From Sulfurimonas sp. (GTDB lineage: Bacteria; Campylobacterota; Campylobacteria; Campylobacterales; Sulfurimonadaceae), in NCBI RefSeq assembly GCF_029027405.1, contig NZ_CP093396.1:2491497-2555496 (forward strand): DNA of 64,000 nt, read 5' to 3'. Under the pieces are notes generated by a model. It searched no databases, had not been told where the DNA came from, and saw only the letters and a list, made by a program, of their open reading frames with translations. This document shows, one piece after another, positions 26,630 through 36,110 of the stretch; the stretch's first letter is position 1, and every line of letters starts with the position of its first letter. The position numbers were made by a program, and so were the translations under genes.

Positions 26630-27004
26630 CTACATTCCCATCTGTTTTTTCATATCTGCAGGAGTTATCGCTTCATCCCACAACTCTTTATCGATAACAT
26701 ACTCATCTACGATATTTCCACCCATAATATGCTCTTGGATTATTCTATCTATTTTTTCTTTTGTAAGAGCTGTATACATTACATGACCAGGCTCAACTAA
26801 CATAACTGGACCAGAAGAGCATCTATTTAAGCATGAAGTACGAATAGGTTGTACAGTACCCATGATTCCTTCTTTCATAAGCTTACCTGCTAAATATTGA
26901 AATAAGTCTTGTGTTTGTGGCGTTACACAAGAAGGTTTTGGCATGCCGGGAGGAGCTGATTGCTCACATTTAAATATATAAAATGCTGGTTGAGGAATTC
27001 CCAT
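26630..27004 (-). CDS. Thioredoxin-like [2Fe-2S] ferredoxin
   Basis: 124 residues. Four cysteines that could hold a [2Fe-2S] cluster are at FKCEQSAPPG, KPSCVTPQTQ, RTSCLNRC (two), the spacing of thioredoxin-like [2Fe-2S] ferredoxins. The segment CSSGPVMLVEPGHVMY is typical. It is first in the panD–ybaB run. The redox partner is unknown. Confidence 0.85.
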   Translation of the reverse strand: MGIPQPAFYIFKCEQSAPPGMPKPSCVTPQTQDLFQYLAGKLMKEGIMGTVQPIRTSCLNRCSSGPVMLVEPGHVMYTALTKEKIDRIIQEHIMGGNIVDEYVIDKELWDEAITPADMKKQMGM

Positions 27005-27110
27005 ATAATTTATCCTTATTATTTTGATGCAATTATAGCAAAAATTTTACGAGATAATCTCATGGATAAAAACAAGTTTCTAATTTTAAGTTACAGTGCA
27101 ACTTTTTAGC

Positions 27111-27116
27111 TATAAT
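27111..27116 (+). promoter_or_regulatory. -10 box upstream of the beta-barrel gene
   Basis: TATAAT lies 25 bases before the TTG start at 27142, with AAAGGC as the ribosome site between. It faces away from the divergent [2Fe-2S] gene. Confidence 0.6.
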
Positions 27117-27141
27117 TCACTTTATAAATTAAAGGCAAAAC

Positions 27142-27720
27142 TTGAAAAAAATTATACTTTTAGCACTAATATTAACATCTTTATACTCAAATCAAACTGC
27201 AGATAAATCAAAGGTTTATGTTGGTCTAAGTGGTGGGTATATGAATGAAGCATTTAGCGATGATGCAAAAACAACTGGCTCAGCAAAAATGGCAAAATTC
27301 AAAATCGGTTACGGAATAAGAACAGCTTATGCTATTGAATTTTCTATTGATTATCTAAAAAACACATCAAATGTATTTTCCACTCTTCCAGCTAAAGATG
27401 GTGACAAATATGGACTAAATGTTGAGCTTATAAAAGGATTTAATTGGGACATATTTATAAACCCTTATTTTAAAGCTGGTATTGGTACTGGTATATTTGA
27501 TATAAAATATTACTCTTCAAATCAAAATTCATTAAACTATAGTTCTTTTAATCTTGGTTTAGGTTTTTTCATTCCTATAAATGAGCATCTAGACTTTGAA
27601 GTTGGTTATGACTATAAATATGTGTCTTATAGAAAACTCATAAGTAGTAATCAAGAAATACTTAAAGATTTAAACTCTAATATAAATGGTGTTTACATTG
27701 GTATAAATGCAAGATTTTAA
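27142..27720 (+). CDS. Outer-membrane beta-barrel protein (OmpW/OmpA-barrel size)
   Basis: 192 residues from a TTG start with AAAGGC upstream. A signal peptide (MKKIILLALILTSLYS) precedes an alternating barrel that ends in the consensus aromatic GVYIGINARF. The AKFKIGYGIRTAYAIEFSIDYL and GFFIPINEHLDFEVGYDYKY stretches resemble eight-stranded barrels of the OM beta-barrel domain family. Cargo or function unknown. It is convergent with murE; the stops are 5 bases apart. Confidence 0.8.
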   Translation: MKKIILLALILTSLYSNQTADKSKVYVGLSGGYMNEAFSDDAKTTGSAKMAKFKIGYGIRTAYAIEFSIDYLKNTSNVFSTLPAKDGDKYGLNVELIKGFNWDIFINPYFKAGIGTGIFDIKYYSSNQNSLNYSSFNLGLGFFIPINEHLDFEVGYDYKYVSYRKLISSNQEILKDLNSNINGVYIGINARF

Positions 27721-27725
27721 TCACC

Positions 27726-29021
27726 TTAATTAATATTTAATAGTTCCCTTACAATTTCTCTATCATCAAAAGGGAATTTTTTATCGTAAATAATTTGAAA
27801 AACTTCATCGCCCTTTCCAAGTATCACAACAACTTGATTCCCATCTTGATCGTCAAGTGCCATCTCAATAGCTTTTTTTCTATTTAACTCAACACTTACT
27901 ATACTTTTATCTTCTATACCAGCTAAGATATCATTGATTATTTCTTGGGGGTCTTCATTTCTAGGATTATCACTTGTAACATATACTTTTTTTGCTAAAC
28001 TTGCTGCAATGCGTCCCATCAATGGTCTTTTTTCTTTATCTCTATCTCCACCTGCTCCAAAGACAACAAGTAACTCTTTTTCTTTTAAAGCATTTAGAAC
28101 CTGCTGCATTCCATCTGGAGTATGAGCAAAATCTACTATAACATTTGGAGATTCACAAACCTGCTCCATTCTCCCACTTACACCAGCAAAATTATCAACG
28201 ACTTCTACTATCTCTTCTAATTTTTTGCCAACTAAAATATCAACTGCACCTATAGCTGCCATTAGATTATACAGATTGAAAAAACCATGAAGAGAGGATG
28301 TAAAGGGAACTATATTTTGAAAATGTTGGATTATCCCGCTTGAGGCATCATTTAAAGAATAAGCCATTAACTTGTAAGTTGCTGGATTTTCTATGCCATA
28401 AGTAAACGTATTCTTTATATTAAAAGCCACTCTTGGTTCATCTTTATTTATAAGTTTTTTACTCTCATCTTGAAAAAAACTATTTTTTACAGATATGTAC
28501 TCACCAATTGTTTTATGGAAGTCTAAATGGTCTTGAGTAATATTTGTCAATATTTTAAGTTCAAAATCAAGCCCTTCAATTCGTTCTTGAACAATAGAAT
28601 GAGAACTAACTTCCATTATAAAAAATTCACATCCAGCTTCTACTGCCTGATAAATATGTTTATAGGTATTTAAAACACTTGGTGTAGTCAAAGATTTTCC
28701 TTCAACTACTTCATCATTCATAAAAAAACCTCGAGTACCCTGCATAGCTGTTTTATAACCTAAGTCCAACAAAAAAGAGTATATTGCACTGGCTGTGGTA
28801 GTTTTGCCATTTGTACCGGTAATACCTATTATTTTTATTCTATCTACGCCAAAGATATTTGCTATTGATTTTATATTTAAAATAGAGTGCGCATAATTCT
28901 CTTTTGCATTTTGAAGATATTTTTTGTTTTGAGCAGTTAATACAAAAGCTGTTTGACTATCGCACTCAGATGAATTTTCACTAACAAACTTATATTCTTG
29001 ATTTGGTAATTCAATCTTCAC
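27726..29021 (-). CDS. murE: UDP-N-acetylmuramyl-tripeptide synthetase, meso-DAP type
   Basis: 431 residues from a GTG start overlapping the preceding TAG by one base (TAGTG). The ATP loop is GITGTNGKTT; the motif D-N-P-R in SDNPRNEDPQEI binds meso-diaminopimelate, so the enzyme adds DAP rather than lysine. It joins DAP to UDP-MurNAc-L-Ala-D-Glu in the cytoplasm. Shorter at the N-terminus than the E. coli enzyme (495), as is usual in this phylum. Translationally coupled to the TPR gene. Confidence 0.95.
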   Translation of the reverse strand: MKIELPNQEYKFVSENSSECDSQTAFVLTAQNKKYLQNAKENYAHSILNIKSIANIFGVDRIKIIGITGTNGKTTTASAIYSFLLDLGYKTAMQGTRGFFMNDEVVEGKSLTTPSVLNTYKHIYQAVEAGCEFFIMEVSSHSIVQERIEGLDFELKILTNITQDHLDFHKTIGEYISVKNSFFQDESKKLINKDEPRVAFNIKNTFTYGIENPATYKLMAYSLNDASSGIIQHFQNIVPFTSSLHGFFNLYNLMAAIGAVDILVGKKLEEIVEVVDNFAGVSGRMEQVCESPNVIVDFAHTPDGMQQVLNALKEKELLVVFGAGGDRDKEKRPLMGRIAASLAKKVYVTSDNPRNEDPQEIINDILAGIEDKSIVSVELNRKKAIEMALDDQDGNQVVVILGKGDEVFQIIYDKKFPFDDREIVRELLNIN

Positions 29022-29605
29022 TATCTAAACTCTATTTTTAATTTTTGAAATAGCTTTGTAAGTAGTTCATCACTCGGGTAAATACTAAGTGCATTTTCTA
29101 AATATGTAAGTGCCATTTCTGCAAATCCATGCTCTATTAAATTATCTAAAAAGTCTATGAAATCCTCTTTTTGAGTGATAATTACACGAGTTGAAAACAT
29201 TATATTTTCAAAAGTTTCTTTAAAATCCGCACCATTCTCGATAAGGTCTTTAAAATCCTTGTAAAGAATTCCATCTTCAAACTCTAATCTATCTTTTAAA
29301 GGTTCTGCAAATATTTCACCAAGCTTATCTAATGTTCCGTCCATTGTTTGTAAAATATCACTAATAATTTTATCTGCTTGCTCTTTGTCTTCATCTTTCA
29401 ATATTTCATAATAATCAAAAAGAGCCTCTGCTCCACCTTCGCCACTAAGTGCCATCTCTGATAATATTACGCCATTGTAAGCTTCCTTTGAATTTGGAAA
29501 ATCTTGCAAAACAATCGCAAATTTTTCCAAAGCATTTTTATAATTTGACTTAGAAAAACTATCTTTTGCTTGTGTTAATGTTTTATGTTTACTTACTACA
29601 TTCAT
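29021..29605 (-). CDS. TPR-like helical protein between nfu and murE
   Basis: 194 residues, no signal peptide. The N-terminal part reads as one to two tetratricopeptide units (FSKSNYKNALEKFAIVLQDFPNSKEAYNGVILS), and ALTYLENALSIYPSDELL near the C-terminus resembles another. It sits between nfu (9 bases) and murE (one-base overlap), the same order as H. pylori HP1492-HP1494, from memory. Likely a protein-protein interaction scaffold; the partner is unknown. Confidence 0.7.
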   Translation of the reverse strand: MNVVSKHKTLTQAKDSFSKSNYKNALEKFAIVLQDFPNSKEAYNGVILSEMALSGEGGAEALFDYYEILKDEDKEQADKIISDILQTMDGTLDKLGEIFAEPLKDRLEFEDGILYKDFKDLIENGADFKETFENIMFSTRVIITQKEDFIDFLDNLIEHGFAEMALTYLENALSIYPSDELLTKLFQKLKIEFR

Positions 29606-29614
29606 GTTTACTAC

Positions 29615-29890
29615 TTATAAATTATCTATATCATTTTCCATACCAGCTGGTACATTAATTACTACTAATTCTGGGTGAATATCCATTTTCAATTGTCTTT
29701 CAACACCATATTTCAATGTATTTCCACTACTTGCACAACCAATGCATGCACCTTTTAGTTGCACATATACATTTGCATTTTTAACAGTTATAAAGTCTAT
29801 ATCTCCACCATCAAGTGCTAAAGATGGACGAATCTTATCAATCGCAGTTTTTACTGGATTCATCAGCTCTTCATCAGTAAATGGAATCAT
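29615..29890 (-). CDS. nfu: NifU C-terminal-domain (Nfu) Fe-S carrier
   Basis: 91 residues, a single Nfu domain. The cluster-binding C-x-x-C is in GACIGCASSGNTL, preceded by LDGGDIDFITV as in other Nfu proteins. Such proteins take an assembled Fe-S cluster and pass it to target enzymes. No A-type N-terminal extension is present. It is probably the first gene of the nfu–TPR–murE transcript. Confidence 0.93.
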   Translation of the reverse strand: MIPFTDEELMNPVKTAIDKIRPSLALDGGDIDFITVKNANVYVQLKGACIGCASSGNTLKYGVERQLKMDIHPELVVINVPAGMENDIDNL

Positions 29891-29955
29891 ATATTTTCCT
29901 TTTTAATTATTTATACATAAAATATGACAAAATCGCTTAACAAGTCATAAAAGTT

Positions 29956-31170
29956 TTAACTTAACGCCAATACTTCATGCATATATCTAGGTTTACGCAT
30001 TCCAACCAAGATATAATCTATACTTTCTCTTTGTTTTAAAAAATTCAATGCAAAATCTTGCATAGATAAATCACTTTTTTCAAATAAATCTTTAAACTTT
30101 AATCTTGTATTTTTAGAACACTCAAAAGCTACCATCTTTCTATATTCTATAAAAAATAGGTCTATAAAATTTAGCATCGTTTCTTTATTTTTTTCATCAA
30201 CAACCTCTAAAGCTGTTCTAACATGAGGTAAAATTTCTGCAAAGAAAAATGAGTCATAATCTCCAATCCAGCCAAATTTATGTTTCGATACATCTAACTC
30301 TTCAAAAAGATTATATATTGGTTGCAACATATCATTATCACAAACTTCAAGTAATTCATTTAAATGATGATAATATTCTTGTGGCTCATTATAATCAGCT
30401 AATCGATACATCAAGTTATCTAGTTGTGCATTTAAAGGTCTATTAACCAAAACTCTCAAGCCATTTTCTTTAGCCCATGAAGCACACTTTAAACCTTCTT
30501 GCTCAAGTATATTTATTGGAAGCTGTATGGTGCTAAAACTATGAGTATCATTCCCAACATCTTCACTAGCTCTATCTGCTATTGTGATTAAATCTTCATA
30601 TGGTAAAAATTCATTACTGTTTTGTGCTTTAGAAAAATTATTTGAGCTGATTCCATACGAAAGAATTCTTCCTTTTCTAACCTCTTCTTCTAGCGCAAAA
30701 AAAGCTCTATATAGCCTTAAATACATCTCGTCCAATCTCTCATCTTCATCAACGCCTTTATTTATAGCATCTAGAAGATAATATTCTGGATTATGAATAA
30801 GATAACAGCTTATTTGCTTCATTTCTAAGCGTTTTAATGATTGCGTTAGCTGATCTTGTAAAAAAGATTTTGAGATTGAGTGATAACAATCAGGGGCAAA
30901 CTCTACAACTTCTTCAAAAGCTTGTTCCTTATGTCTTTTAAGATTTTCACCTTGAATATAGCCAAATTTACTTACTATCTCTACTTTTGATTTCGTATTT
31001 TCATCAAACTCTCTAAATGCTAAAGCAATAGCACGCTCTGCTCCTCCATCCATGTAGTTTGAGGATGTGTCAATCATGCTTATACCCAAGGTAATTGCTT
31101 CTTTTAAGCTTTGGATGTGTTGCGGATTATAATCACTTATTCTATAAGTTCCAAATGCGAAATTACTCAT
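29956..31170 (-). CDS. Aldo/keto reductase-like protein with enlarged C-terminus
   Basis: 404 residues, longer than the 280-350 of a normal aldo/keto reductase. The TIM-barrel start FGTYRISDY, MIDTSSNYMDG (with the catalytic Asp and Tyr), a VSKFGYIQG segment (Lys), and CYLIHNPEYYLL (His) are all visible. About residues 265-350 form an extra insert (NLMYRLADYNEPQEYYHHLNEL...) with a helical, acidic character. A NADPH-dependent oxidoreductase is likely; the substrate and the purpose of the insert are unknown. It lies alone upstream of the rplQ end of the alpha operon. Confidence 0.8.
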   Translation of the reverse strand: MSNFAFGTYRISDYNPQHIQSLKEAITLGISMIDTSSNYMDGGAERAIALAFREFDENTKSKVEIVSKFGYIQGENLKRHKEQAFEEVVEFAPDCYHSISKSFLQDQLTQSLKRLEMKQISCYLIHNPEYYLLDAINKGVDEDERLDEMYLRLYRAFFALEEEVRKGRILSYGISSNNFSKAQNSNEFLPYEDLITIADRASEDVGNDTHSFSTIQLPINILEQEGLKCASWAKENGLRVLVNRPLNAQLDNLMYRLADYNEPQEYYHHLNELLEVCDNDMLQPIYNLFEELDVSKHKFGWIGDYDSFFFAEILPHVRTALEVVDEKNKETMLNFIDLFFIEYRKMVAFECSKNTRLKFKDLFEKSDLSMQDFALNFLKQRESIDYILVGMRKPRYMHEVLALS

Positions 31171-31244
31171 GTAAAGTCCTAATATTTAAAGTATTTTAGA
31201 ATTGGGAAGTTGTATTTTTTAAATCAATGCGGTTTATGCGCGTA

Positions 31245-31265
31245 GGCTCTCTGTCGAAGAGAACC
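31245..31265 (-). terminator. Stem-loop after rplQ
   Basis: Read leftward, GGTTCTCT pairs with AGAGAGCC around a 5-base loop (8 pairs, one G-T), 15 bases beyond the rplQ stop. No T-run follows directly, so it may be a terminator with help or only an RNA 3' end stabiliser. Confidence 0.45.
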
Positions 31266-31280
31266 AAGCGTTAGTGTACG

Positions 31281-31631
31281 TTATACTAACTCTATAAACG
31301 CCATTGTCGTAGCATCACCACGACGAATTCTTGTTCTAGTAATTCTTGTGTATCCACCAGTACGATCAACATACTTAGGAGCAATTTCATTTACTAAAGT
31401 TTTTGTAGCTTCTTTACTTTGAAGCGCCGCGAATACTGATCTGTGAGCATTAGAGTCATTCTTACCAGCGATTGTGATAAGTTTTTCAACGTATGAACGT
31501 AACTCTTTAGCTTTAATAGCAGTAGTTTCAATTTTACCATGTTCTATTAACGAAATACTAAGATTCTTAAGTAAAGCAGCACGATGTGCACTTGTACGAC
31601 TTAGTTTACGGTATCCATGACGATGTCTCAT
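31281..31631 (-). CDS. rplQ: 50S ribosomal protein L17
   Basis: 116 residues. [24 protein letters not shown] is the invariant L17 opening and the EKLITIAGK and [13 protein letters not shown] segments match the family. It is the last gene of the alpha operon, 15 bases after rpoA, and is followed by a stem-loop. Confidence 0.98.
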   Translation of the reverse strand: MRHRHGYRKLSRTSAHRAALLKNLSISLIEHGKIETTAIKAKELRSYVEKLITIAGKNDSNAHRSVFAALQSKEATKTLVNEIAPKYVDRTGGYTRITRTRIRRGDATTMAFIELV

Positions 31632-31646
31632 CTATTATTCCTCTTC

Positions 31647-32645
31647 TTAAGCCTGTGCGGCTTCTATTTTCTTTTTTAATGCACTAATTACATCATCAGC
31701 TAAGTCAGCGCCAACTGCAAAACCAAATTCTTGTAATTTATCTACGATTTCATCATATGACTTTTTACCAAGGTTTTTAACATTTTTTAAATCATTTTGA
31801 CTCATTAATGCTATCTCACCTATTAGTTTTATGCTTGAGCGGTCAAGACAGTTAAAACTTCTTGCGCTCAAACCTAAACTATCAATATGAGTTGACAATT
31901 TTTTAAGATCAGGATTTTCTTCAACACGCTCTATTGTTGTTGCAGTTTTAATACTAATCTCTGAATTAAATACAGCTAATTGAGCATACATAACTTCTAA
32001 AGAGTTTTTAAACGCATCTAATGGAGTTATTTGTCCATCAGTTCTAATGTTCATGATAACTCTTTCAAAGTTAGGATTGTCTTCTACAAGCACATTCTCA
32101 ATTTTATAAGTTGCACTACGAACAGGAGTGAAATAAGCATCTAATGCTATATATCCATCTTCTAGTTCATCGTGTGTATCTTCACTCGCTACATACCCAA
32201 TACCCTGAGCAATTTTAATAGTAAAATTAAGAGTAGAGTCTTCATTTAGTGTTGCTAATGGAGCATCTGGTGTCACAACCTCAACTTCATCATTAATAAG
32301 GTCATTTCCTTTAACACTGCAAGGACCAACAAAGCTATAACTAATTTCTGATTCAGTGGCATCATCTTTAAGTCTAAAACGAATTTCTTTAAGATTTAAA
32401 ATGAAATCAGAAATATCTTCAAGCATACCACGTACAGAGTCAAACTCGTGCTTAGCACCTTCTATTTTAATAGCTATTGGTGCATAACCAACTGAGCTAC
32501 TTAACAGAAAACGGCGAAGTGGATGAGCTAAAGAAATAGCATAACCTGTTTCAAAAGGGTACGCCATAATATTTGCTTCATTATCACTAATTTGTTCTAC
32601 CTCAAACTCTTGTGGAGCAAGGGGAGTAGTTTTAATTTTTTTCAT
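31647..32645 (-). CDS. rpoA: RNA polymerase alpha subunit
   Basis: 332 residues. The N-terminal dimerisation domain has [25 protein letters not shown], and the C-terminal domain, about 250-325, has the [16 protein letters not shown] and the [13 protein letters not shown] helix-hairpin-helix that contacts DNA and activators. It follows rpsD by 20 bases within the alpha operon. Confidence 0.98.
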   Translation of the reverse strand: MKKIKTTPLAPQEFEVEQISDNEANIMAYPFETGYAISLAHPLRRFLLSSSVGYAPIAIKIEGAKHEFDSVRGMLEDISDFILNLKEIRFRLKDDATESEISYSFVGPCSVKGNDLINDEVEVVTPDAPLATLNEDSTLNFTIKIAQGIGYVASEDTHDELEDGYIALDAYFTPVRSATYKIENVLVEDNPNFERVIMNIRTDGQITPLDAFKNSLEVMYAQLAVFNSEISIKTATTIERVEENPDLKKLSTHIDSLGLSARSFNCLDRSSIKLIGEIALMSQNDLKNVKNLGKKSYDEIVDKLQEFGFAVGADLADDVISALKKKIEAAQA

Positions 32646-32665
32646 TTAACGCCTTTTAATAACTA

Positions 32666-33292
32666 TTATTTAGAGTAAAGCTCAACGATTAAACGCTCTT
32701 CAACAGGAATAACAACTTCTTCACGCTCTGGTAAACGAGTATAAATACCAAATACTTTCTCAGCATCTATATCAACCCATGGAGCTATACCAGTTTGATT
32801 AGTAAGTTCTATAGCGCGTACAACTTGTACATTTTTCTTGCTTGCTTCACGAACTTCAATTTTCTGACCAGGCTTAACACGGTAAGAAGGAATATCAAGT
32901 TTTTTACCATCTACTAAAAGATGACCATGAGTTACAAGTTGACGAGCGAAACGACGAGTTGATGCAAAACCCATACGATAAACAACATTATCAAGTCTAC
33001 TTTCAATTAATGAAATAAGGTTTGTACCTGTATTTCCATCTTTTCTTTTTGCTTCAACAAATAATGCACGGAATTGCTTTTCAGAAACACCATACATGAA
33101 TTTTGCTTTTTGCTTTTCATTAAGTTGTAAACCATACTCAGAAACTTTCTTGCGACGCTGACCATGTTGACCAGGACCGTAAGGTCTTTTTTCTAATGCA
33201 GATTTACCTGCTAAACGACGCTCACCTTTAAGGTTAAGACTTACACCAAATCTTCTTTCGATTTTTTCTACTGGACCTCTATATCTTGCCAT
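32666..33292 (-). CDS. rpsD: 30S ribosomal protein S4
   Basis: 208 residues, family length. It starts [16 protein letters not shown], lacks the zinc-binding cysteines (C- form), and has the S4 domain [33 protein letters not shown]. In many bacteria S4 represses the alpha operon by binding its leader; an inverted repeat is seen in the leader upstream of rpmJ. Confidence 0.98.
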   Translation of the reverse strand: MARYRGPVEKIERRFGVSLNLKGERRLAGKSALEKRPYGPGQHGQRRKKVSEYGLQLNEKQKAKFMYGVSEKQFRALFVEAKRKDGNTGTNLISLIESRLDNVVYRMGFASTRRFARQLVTHGHLLVDGKKLDIPSYRVKPGQKIEVREASKKNVQVVRAIELTNQTGIAPWVDIDAEKVFGIYTRLPEREEVVIPVEERLIVELYSK

Positions 33293-33303
33293 CAGTAATC
33301 TCC

Positions 33304-33696
33304 TTAAACTCTACGACGCTTAGGTGCGCGACAACCATTGTGTGGTAATGGAGTAACATCTTTCATAAATGTAACACGAATACCTTCAATAGCACCAACA
33401 GCTTTAACAGCTGTCTCACGACCTGAACCTGGACCTTGAACTTTAATACCAAGTTCTTTAATCCCATGAATTTGAGCTTTTGCTACTGCATCTTCAACAG
33501 CTGCTTGAGCCGCGAATGGAGTAGATTTTTTGCTACCTTTAAAACCAAGACTACCAGCAGAAGACCAAGCAACCATGTTACCCATCTCATCTGTAATAGT
33601 TACAAGAGTATTGTTAAACGATGCAGCTATATGGCAAATACCACGTGCAATATTTTTCTTTACTACTTTTTTTCTAACAGCTTTTCTTTTTGCCAT
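33304..33696 (-). CDS. rpsK: 30S ribosomal protein S11
   Basis: 130 residues. [19 protein letters not shown] and the [17 protein letters not shown] ending are S11 signatures. It is part of the 30S platform. Separated by 11 bases from rpsD and 10 from rpsM. Confidence 0.98.
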   Translation of the reverse strand: MAKRKAVRKKVVKKNIARGICHIAASFNNTLVTITDEMGNMVAWSSAGSLGFKGSKKSTPFAAQAAVEDAVAKAQIHGIKELGIKVQGPGSGRETAVKAVGAIEGIRVTFMKDVTPLPHNGCRAPKRRRV

Positions 33697-33706
33697 CTAT
33701 AATCCC

Positions 33707-34069
33707 TTACGCTGCGCCGACAGTTTTACGTTTACCCTTACGAGTACGCGCATTTGTCTTAGTTTTTTGACCACGACATGGAAGACCACGACGGTGACGA
33801 AGACCTCTATATGAACCTAAATCCATAAGTGCCTTAATATCCATTGCAACTTTTTTACGCAAATCACCTTCAACCATATGGCTGGCACGGATCTCTTTTG
33901 TAATCGCTGCTACATCGTCTTCGCTTAATTCGAAAACTCTTTTACTATAGTCTATACTTGTCGCATCTAAAATTTTACGAGAAGCATGTAAACCAATTCC
34001 ATAGACATACGTTAAACCGTATTCTATTCTTTTTTTCTTAGGTAAATCAACACCAGAAATACGAGCCAT
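33707..34069 (-). CDS. rpsM: 30S ribosomal protein S13
   Basis: 120 residues. [26 protein letters not shown] and the C-terminal [26 protein letters not shown] are characteristic. It lies at the 30S head contacting the 50S. It follows rpmJ by 2 bases. Confidence 0.98.
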   Translation of the reverse strand: MARISGVDLPKKKRIEYGLTYVYGIGLHASRKILDATSIDYSKRVFELSEDDVAAITKEIRASHMVEGDLRKKVAMDIKALMDLGSYRGLRHRRGLPCRGQKTKTNARTRKGKRKTVGAA

Positions 34070-34071
34070 GG

Positions 34072-34185
34072 TTATCCTTGTCTCTGTTTATGTTTTTTAA
34101 CTTTGCAGATTACTCTTACAATGCCTTTTCTCTTAACAACTTTACAGTCATCACACATCTTCTTAACTGAAGCTCTTACTTTCAT
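34072..34185 (-). CDS. rpmJ: 50S ribosomal protein L36
   Basis: 37 residues. It begins [17 protein letters not shown] and holds the zinc ligands C11, C14, C27 and H32 (C+ form). It is the first gene of the alpha operon here; its usual neighbour infA is about 12.8 kb away at 46971-47189. Confidence 0.95.
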   Translation of the reverse strand: MKVRASVKKMCDDCKVVKRKGIVRVICKVKKHKQRQG

Positions 34186-34233
34186 AAGTAGTCCTTTGTT
34201 TATACATCTTTGCTGCTTTTAGGCAGGTATATT

Positions 34234-34252
34234 ATTCTCACAAAATGAGAAT
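34234..34252 (-). promoter_or_regulatory. Inverted repeat in the leader of the rpmJ (alpha) operon
   Basis: ATTCTCA cAAAA TGAGAAT, a perfect 7-base stem around a 5-base loop, lies 49 bases upstream of rpmJ. Candidate -10 elements further upstream (TATACT/TATATA, about 34275-34300) would put it inside the leader. It could be an RNA stem for S4 autoregulation or a DNA operator; the sequence alone does not decide. Confidence 0.45.
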
Positions 34253-34373
34253 ATTTTCCTTGCCAATACTTGTATCTAGTTATATATAGTATATAAAGAT
34301 AGAAATACTCTTTTGTTTTTGTTAAAACAGCAAAGCGGAGGAGGATTGTACCCAAATCAATGTAAAAGTTTTA

Positions 34374-34718
34374 TTAATCCCATACTACACTAACGCCATA
34401 TTCAGAATTTAATATAATCTGTTTATTGTAGTAAACCTTTTTATTATACTTTTTGCTAAGTAACTCAACTTCTAATGATTCTCGAGTTAGAAGTTCTCTT
34501 ATCTCTTTATATGAAAGCCATTTTCCATATCTTGATAGTGAGTTTTGCCATATCTTAAAATCACAAGTAGAATTTTGAGTTAGTTCAAACATCTCTCCAT
34601 CTTCAGTTTTCCATTTCGCGTTAGAACAAGCATATAGTTTTACTTTTTTTCCACTTACCTCTTTATCTCTAACTTCTATCTCTCCATCATCACAATATGG
34701 ACATTTTCCTAAAATCAT
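34374..34718 (-). CDS. Zinc-ribbon protein, topoisomerase C-terminal type
   Basis: 114 residues from MILGKCPYCDD at 34718, with GAGG 6 bases upstream; the longer reading adds 5 residues without a ribosome site. The sequence has the C-P-Y-C...G-E-I pattern, a YACSNAKWKTEDG segment and CDFKIWQNSL, as in the zinc-ribbon modules attached to topoisomerase I. About residues 75-114 are a helix-rich tail. It is a stand-alone zinc-ribbon protein, perhaps for nucleic acid binding. Function unknown. Confidence 0.7.
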   Translation of the reverse strand: MILGKCPYCDDGEIEVRDKEVSGKKVKLYACSNAKWKTEDGEMFELTQNSTCDFKIWQNSLSRYGKWLSYKEIRELLTRESLEVELLSKKYNKKVYYNKQIILNSEYGVSVVWD

Positions 34719-34817
34719 CTTTTGCCTCATCATCTTTTATTTAATGCATAATATGAAAAAAAAATTCTTAATTTAATAAATATGACATTTTGTAAGATTT
34801 TTGATAGAATTTCATCT

Positions 34818-36110
34818 ATGAATACATATTTAAACAAATTTAACGACTCTATAAAAAATACACTTTTTTCAAAACTACCCTTAAATGAACAAAAATTTAT
34901 ACAAAACAAGTCACTTAAATTAAAATTTTCTTTTCAAGAAATAAAACAGATCATAGACATTGCACGCGACTTAAAAACTTGGAATGAACCAGGCATTATA
35001 AATATATTTCCTGAACATGAACAAAAAAAAGTTGTTTTTAGCAGGCTCCGTAAAACTTATGAAGATATTCGTTCCAAGCCAAATTCTTATGTAAATTTTA
35101 AACTGAAAAATATTTCTCAAGAACAAAAATATACTTTTAAAACACAAGCTAAAGATGGTTTCGGACTTGGACTTTGCCCTGTAGCATCTGAGAAAACAAG
35201 ATGCTGTAATCTTTTGACTTTGGATGCTGTTGAGAGCTGTGGTTTTGACTGTTCATACTGTTCTATTCAATCATTTTACAATCAAAACACTATTACTTTT
35301 GATAGTAATTTTGCAGACAAACTAAAAAACCTTAATCTTGATAAAAATAAAACATATCATATTGGAACTGGTCAAGCATCTGATTCTTTGATGTGGGGAA
35401 ATCGTGAGGGTATCTTAGACGCTCTTTTTCTTTTTGCAAAAGAAAATCCAAATGTAATTTTAGAGTTTAAAACTAAGTCAGATAATATAAAGTATTTCTT
35501 ACAAAATGAGGTTCCTAAAAATATACTTTGTACTTGGTCACTTAACACTCCAACAATAATACAAAACGAAGAGCATCTAACAACTTCACTTGACAAACGC
35601 TTAAATGTTGCAAGAAAACTAGCTGACAAAGGCGTAAAAGTAGGTTTTCATTTCCACCCAATAGTACAGTATGAAAATTATCTCGATGAATATGCAAAAG
35701 TTTATGATAGACTTACACAAATGTTTAACCCACAAGAAGTTGCACTAGTTAGTTTTGGAACACTTACCTTCATAAAACCAGTTATAAAACAACTTAGAAG
35801 TAGAGAATTTAAAAGTAAAATAACGCAGATGCCATTTGAAAATGCTAGCGGGAAAAGTTCTTATCCAGATGCCACAAAAGTTGAAATGTTTAAACATGCT
35901 TATGAGAGTTTTAATTCTTGGCACCCCAAAGGCACTTCCTTTGGGGCGTACTCTAAGAGTGAAAGTAATACTGTTTTTTTCTACTTATGTATGGAAGGAC
36001 ACGATATGTGGAACAAAACATTTGGTTACCAATACTCAACAAATAACGACTTTGAAAGAGCTATGCTTAGTTCTTACGCAAAAAAATTAAATATGGAGTT
36101 TCTTATATGA
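34818..36110 (+). CDS. Spore photoproduct lyase-like radical SAM protein
   Basis: 430 residues from the ATG at 34818; an in-frame ATG at 34782 adds 12 residues but has no ribosome site. A TAGAAT box lies 7 bases before 34818. The radical SAM cluster is C-x-x-x-C-x-x-C in SCGFDCSYCSIQ (about 145-155), preceded by GLGLCPVASEKTRCCNL. The rest resembles the SplB group (TGQASDSLMWG, KTKSDN, VGFHFHPI). SplB repairs the spore photoproduct in spore formers; homologues in non-spore formers such as this have no settled role. The stop overlaps the following start by 4 bases (ATGA). Confidence 0.8.
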   Translation: MNTYLNKFNDSIKNTLFSKLPLNEQKFIQNKSLKLKFSFQEIKQIIDIARDLKTWNEPGIINIFPEHEQKKVVFSRLRKTYEDIRSKPNSYVNFKLKNISQEQKYTFKTQAKDGFGLGLCPVASEKTRCCNLLTLDAVESCGFDCSYCSIQSFYNQNTITFDSNFADKLKNLNLDKNKTYHIGTGQASDSLMWGNREGILDALFLFAKENPNVILEFKTKSDNIKYFLQNEVPKNILCTWSLNTPTIIQNEEHLTTSLDKRLNVARKLADKGVKVGFHFHPIVQYENYLDEYAKVYDRLTQMFNPQEVALVSFGTLTFIKPVIKQLRSREFKSKITQMPFENASGKSSYPDATKVEMFKHAYESFNSWHPKGTSFGAYSKSESNTVFFYLCMEGHDMWNKTFGYQYSTNNDFERAMLSSYAKKLNMEFLI

